Source: Taibaiella koreensis (GTDB lineage Bacteria; Bacteroidota; Bacteroidia; Chitinophagales; Chitinophagaceae). Taken from it: DNA of 64,000 nucleotides. The stretch spans positions 124,001 through 188,000 of the forward strand of contig NZ_QVNU01000007.1 of NCBI RefSeq assembly GCF_003545715.1. The letters are read 5' to 3'. Below, in pieces: positions 61,453-64,000 of this stretch. The stretch's first letter is position 1; every line of letters begins with the position of its first letter. Below the pieces are notes generated by a model. That model ran no database searches. It saw only the letters and a list, made by a program, of their open reading frames with translations, and had not been told where the DNA came from. Position numbers and translations under genes: made by a program.

Positions 61453-61497
61453 GAGTTTGTCGAAAGGATAGCGATAGTGCAGTGCTTCGATAGGCTC
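61453..61497. repeat. Imperfect inverted REP-like pair (GAGCCTGTCGAAG family)
   Basis: GAGTTTGTCGAAAG (61453-61466) and CTTCGATAGGCTC (61485-61497) form an imperfect inverted pair. The sequence resembles the GAGCCTGTCGAAG palindromic repeats I know from Bacteroidota intergenic regions. The copy is degenerate and differs from the CCTACGG repeats at 15 kb. It lies in the 234-base spacer before the YkgJ-type gene. Confidence 0.45.
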
Positions 61498-61631
61498 GGC
61501 AGCCGTGGCCAGGATAAATGTGACCGATGTTTCCTGTATGAGGATAGTCAACGATAAACCTATGGGAGCAATAAAGTTTCCGCAGCCGGATGCCCCGGGA
61601 AAAATACCGCTTAATGCGGAACACATCTATT

Positions 61632-62132
61632 ATGGATCTGAAGCAGTTTAAGCGCAAGGCCGCGCGCAAACAGGAGGAACTCACCGGGTTCCTGAAGAAG
61701 CTGGATACTACCGTACCCCGGGGATTTTCACGGATAGTGGCGGAAGAAGACGCAGAAGTGTGGAAAACCACGGATTGCACAACCTGTGCCAACTGCTGCA
61801 AAACCATGACCCCGGTATTCACCAAGACCGATATCAAACGTATTGCCACCCACATGCGCATGACGCCCAAGGCCTTTGCCGACAAATGGCTGATCAAAGA
61901 GGACGATACCGGTAGCATCGTGAATAAAGAGCAACCTTGTCAGTTCCTTATCGATGATAAATGCAGTATCTATGAGGTGCGCCCCAGGGACTGTGCAGAA
62001 TTCCCGCACCACTACAAGCGCCCTTTCGACCTGTACAACGATACTTTTATTCAGAATGTTTCGCGTTGCCCTGCCACATTCAATCTCATTGAACGGCTGA
62101 AGAAACGAGTAGAGGCGGAATACGAATGGTAG
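61632..62132 (+). CDS. YkgJ family cysteine-cluster protein
   Basis: A 166-residue protein of the UPF0153/YkgJ family. The cysteine clusters are TTDCTTCANCCKTM (CxxCxxCC) and CQFLIDDKCSIYEVRPRDC, with a further Cys in SRCPATF. Together these are thought to bind a metal or Fe-S centre. The N-terminus DLKQFKRKAARKQEELTGF and the helix TDIKRIATHMRMTPKAF also match. Function is not established for the family. I start at the ATG at 61632, at the family N-terminus; 14 in-frame codons upstream are ignored. Confidence 0.88.
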   Translation: MDLKQFKRKAARKQEELTGFLKKLDTTVPRGFSRIVAEEDAEVWKTTDCTTCANCCKTMTPVFTKTDIKRIATHMRMTPKAFADKWLIKEDDTGSIVNKEQPCQFLIDDKCSIYEVRPRDCAEFPHHYKRPFDLYNDTFIQNVSRCPATFNLIERLKKRVEAEYEW

Positions 62133-62150
62133 GAGCGCTATATACGCTGT

Positions 62151-62837
62151 TTAGCCCAACTGTTCTTTATACTTTCGTCCCAGTGGAATAGGAATGTCAT
62201 TGAGCAGGGTGAGGTGATAATAGGTTCGTTTGGCGATCTTCTTCTTATGCACGATATAGGAGCGGTGTACCCGCGCAAACAGCTCCCGTGGGAAGAGCGC
62301 TTCGATATCGTTCAGGGGCATGGATACAAAAGCTTTCTTCCCTTCGTAAAATATGGTCGAGTAAGATCCGTTGGCCTTGATGTAATCAACCTTATCATAT
62401 TCGATCACGATCTGTCCCGTAGGCGTCTTGGCCTCAAATGAAGCAACAACCACTGTCGGTTCTGTGTCTTTAGCAGCAGCATTAAGAAATATCGCTTCTA
62501 TCTTTTTAATCGCTATCATAAAGCGATTGAAGGTGATCGGCTTCAGCAGGTAATCCACTGTGTTTACATAAGACAGCGCCGACAGGGCATGATGTTCGTG
62601 CGCTGTAGTAAAAATCGCTTTGTTGGGCACCAGCTCAATGAACTCAAGGCCGGAGAGCTCATCCATGCTGATGTCAAGGAACAGGAAATCCACTTCGTGG
62701 CTGCGCAGGTAGTTCAGGGCTTCGAAAGGATCTGTAGCATAGCCTTTCAGCGTCAGTATCGGGGTCTTTTCAATAAACCGGATCAGGTCGTCTATCGCTC
62801 TTGGTTCGTCATCCAGTATATAGCAGCTTATTTTCAT
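62151..62837 (-). CDS. LytTR-type response regulator
   Basis: A 228-residue regulator. The receiver domain begins KISCYILDDEPRAIDDLIRF, with Asp55 in FLFLDISMDELSG and the Lys in YLLKPITFNRFM. The C-terminal LytTR DNA-binding domain shows DKVDYIKANGSYSTIFYEGK and LFARVHRSYIVHKKKIAK, then PLGRKYKEQL. It binds direct repeats and typically controls adjacent or distant envelope genes. Its start overlaps the end of the sensor kinase gene by 29 bases, so the two are coupled. Confidence 0.95.
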   Translation of the reverse strand: MKISCYILDDEPRAIDDLIRFIEKTPILTLKGYATDPFEALNYLRSHEVDFLFLDISMDELSGLEFIELVPNKAIFTTAHEHHALSALSYVNTVDYLLKPITFNRFMIAIKKIEAIFLNAAAKDTEPTVVVASFEAKTPTGQIVIEYDKVDYIKANGSYSTIFYEGKKAFVSMPLNDIEALFPRELFARVHRSYIVHKKKIAKRTYYHLTLLNDIPIPLGRKYKEQLG

Positions 62838-63873
62838 TACAACCGATGTTTTTTATCTTTAGGGAAACGGTATAGTCGCTATCCTTATCTTCGATCTTCA
62901 GCTCATAGCGGCCGGCAAAAGCATCTTCAAGCTGTCGCCGGATATAGTTAAGACCAATGCCTCTTGAGTCGTCTTTAATGCGGCGGCTTTTCCAGTTATG
63001 CACATGAAACAGCAGATCGTTGTCCTCTGTTCTTAGTTCTATGGTAAGTGGCTTTTCCCTGCGGGTAAAGCTACCGTGCTTGAAAGCATTCTCCACAAAG
63101 GCGGCAAAGATATGCGGTACAATGCGAAGGTCCTCTTCAATCTCCTTATGGTACCGGATATTGGCATTGGGAAACCGTCGCTGATAGATCGTGATCAGGC
63201 TTTCTATGGCAGCCACTTCTTCGTCCAGGGCTATGGTTCCGTTACCATCGGGTCGCATCATCGAAGAGCGCATGAACAATATCATCGCTTCGATGCCTTT
63301 TGCCGTTTCGGGTAGCATGGGCGCTACCTCGACCCGGAAGGCGTTCATTGTATTGACAAAGAAATGTGGATTGATCTGTGCCCTCAGCGCAGCATTCTCG
63401 AGCTGCAGCCGGGCGCGCTCTGCCTCGGTGAACTCCTTTCTCCGGGCCTCTTTTTCTACACGTACCAACCGGCGCGCCAGCCAATAGCCCAGCGAGAACA
63501 GGGCGAAGGTAAACCAGTACCAGCTAAAGACCAGTACCAGCTTCACTATCGAGTATCCCGCGATAGAAGAGGATCGGTTGAGCAGCACAGGATCGATGCA
63601 AAAGGCAAAGAGATACCGGATGCCGAAGTTATACAGCACCGTTACAAGCATACCAATAACATACAGCAGGTACTTCCGTTTTTCGGCCAGCACCGGCAGC
63701 AGATAATAGGCATGTAAATAAAATACGGAAGCGGAGATGCAAAAAGAAACTACCGTTTCATAGAGTACGTTCTGCAAACCGACATCGTATCCATAAACGA
63801 GTATGGCAAAGGCAATGTACAATAGCCATACGCAGATATGCACCAGGACAATCTTGAGCTTTCCCGCTATCAC
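62809..63873 (-). CDS. LytS/YehU-like sensor histidine kinase
   Basis: A 354-residue kinase. Four membrane segments lie in the first ~145 residues (VLVHICVWLLYIAFAILVYG, VLYETVVSFCISASVFYLHA, YLLYVIGMLVTVLYNFGIRY, LVLVFSWYWFTFALFSLGYW). A coiled-coil linker (RARLQLENAALRAQ) follows. The phosphoacceptor His is in QINPHFFVNTMNAFR. The ATPase domain has N-box VENAFKHGSF and G-box residues SRGIGLNYIRRQLEDAF. It pairs with the overlapping LytTR regulator; signal unknown. Confidence 0.94.
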   Translation of the reverse strand: MIAGKLKIVLVHICVWLLYIAFAILVYGYDVGLQNVLYETVVSFCISASVFYLHAYYLLPVLAEKRKYLLYVIGMLVTVLYNFGIRYLFAFCIDPVLLNRSSSIAGYSIVKLVLVFSWYWFTFALFSLGYWLARRLVRVEKEARRKEFTEAERARLQLENAALRAQINPHFFVNTMNAFRVEVAPMLPETAKGIEAMILFMRSSMMRPDGNGTIALDEEVAAIESLITIYQRRFPNANIRYHKEIEEDLRIVPHIFAAFVENAFKHGSFTRREKPLTIELRTEDNDLLFHVHNWKSRRIKDDSRGIGLNYIRRQLEDAFAGRYELKIEDKDSDYTVSLKIKNIGCNENKLLYTG

Positions 63874-63934
63874 GCTGTAAATTTGGGGTAGTGATACAAG
63901 CCATGTTTATAAATTAAACGGCTTGCTGATAACC

Positions 63935-63942
63935 CAAATATA
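63935..63942 (-). promoter_or_regulatory. Putative -7 box of the LytTR kinase-regulator pair
   Basis: TATATTTG on the minus strand, perfect TAnnTTTG, 62 bases upstream of the kinase start. The rest of the right edge (63874-64000) shows no ORF. Confidence 0.55.
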
Positions 63943-64000
63943 CATTTATTATTATAAAAATAGCTTTTAGCGGTTAAAGTGTACAGCCATAGCTGCCTGG

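Noticed and set aside
61439-61918. A 159-codon minus-strand frame across the spacer and start of the YkgJ gene
   Set aside because: It overlaps the well-supported YkgJ coding region and shows low-complexity Ser/Arg composition with no domain.
1-64000. tRNA or rRNA genes
   Set aside because: I scanned spacers for T-loop (GGTTCGAATC-like) and rRNA signatures and found none; a tool such as tRNAscan-SE would settle this.

Overview
The window reads as chromosome of a Bacteroidota bacterium, most likely a Sphingobacteriia/Chitinophagia-type relative (family placement is inference). Several things point there: TAnnTTTG -7 boxes instead of sigma70 -10 boxes, type IX secretion (T9SS) sorting domains of both type A and type B, two stand-alone GldM-like proteins, a b558-type succinate dehydrogenase, DUF3276/PUR, DUF4199, DUF3810 and DUF5683 proteins, CarboxypepD_reg-like surface proteins and a GG-leader lanthipeptide precursor. 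No tRNA, rRNA, prophage, integrase or CRISPR array was found. Apart from one REP/RAYT unit, the window looks like stable core chromosome. Layout, 1-13 kb: the 5' part of sucA (minus strand); two paralogous outer-membrane barrels; a 1170-residue outer-membrane protein of unknown function; a catalytically degenerate dihydroorotase with DUF4199 and a GT2 glycosyltransferase; then rpoN. 12-20 kb (minus): meaB, an acyl-CoA thioesterase and a secreted hypothetical protein; a RAYT transposase beside its REP array; then the methylmalonyl-CoA mutase operon, which has a GNAT acetyltransferase gene between its two subunits. 20-29 kb: a TylF-like methyltransferase, a membrane glycosyltransferase, sucC, a PUR-domain protein with a textbook promoter, a PhaE/phasin-like protein and a large T9SS cargo. 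29-33 kb (minus): infA-rpmJ-rpsM-rpsK-rpsD-rpoA-rplQ, with a strong terminator-like hairpin between rpoA and rplQ. 33-43 kb: a TPR protein, DUF3810, an HMA-domain protein with a barrel, a PQQ-type sugar dehydrogenase and a 1230-residue TraB/GumN protein. 43-51 kb: sdhC-sdhA-[surface protein]-sdhB, a T9SS type B cargo, a second CarboxypepD_reg protein and an orphan lanthipeptide precursor. 51-64 kb: a SurA-like chaperone, orphan scoA, dapD behind a structured leader, two GldM-C-like proteins, MscS, an OmpR-type regulator, a lytic transglycosylase, DUF5683, ruvX, purE, an SDR, a YkgJ-type protein and a LytTR two-component pair. Metabolically, many genes meet at succinyl-CoA: sucA makes it, mutA/mutB with meaB make it from propionate, sucC turns it into succinate plus ATP, scoA uses it as CoA donor, and sdhCAB oxidises the succinate. 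dapD also uses succinyl-CoA. The least explained items are the GldM-C tandem pair, the orphan lanthipeptide, the PhaE-like protein with a palindrome over its promoter, the dapD leader structure, the rpoA-rplQ terminator and the REP/RAYT unit.
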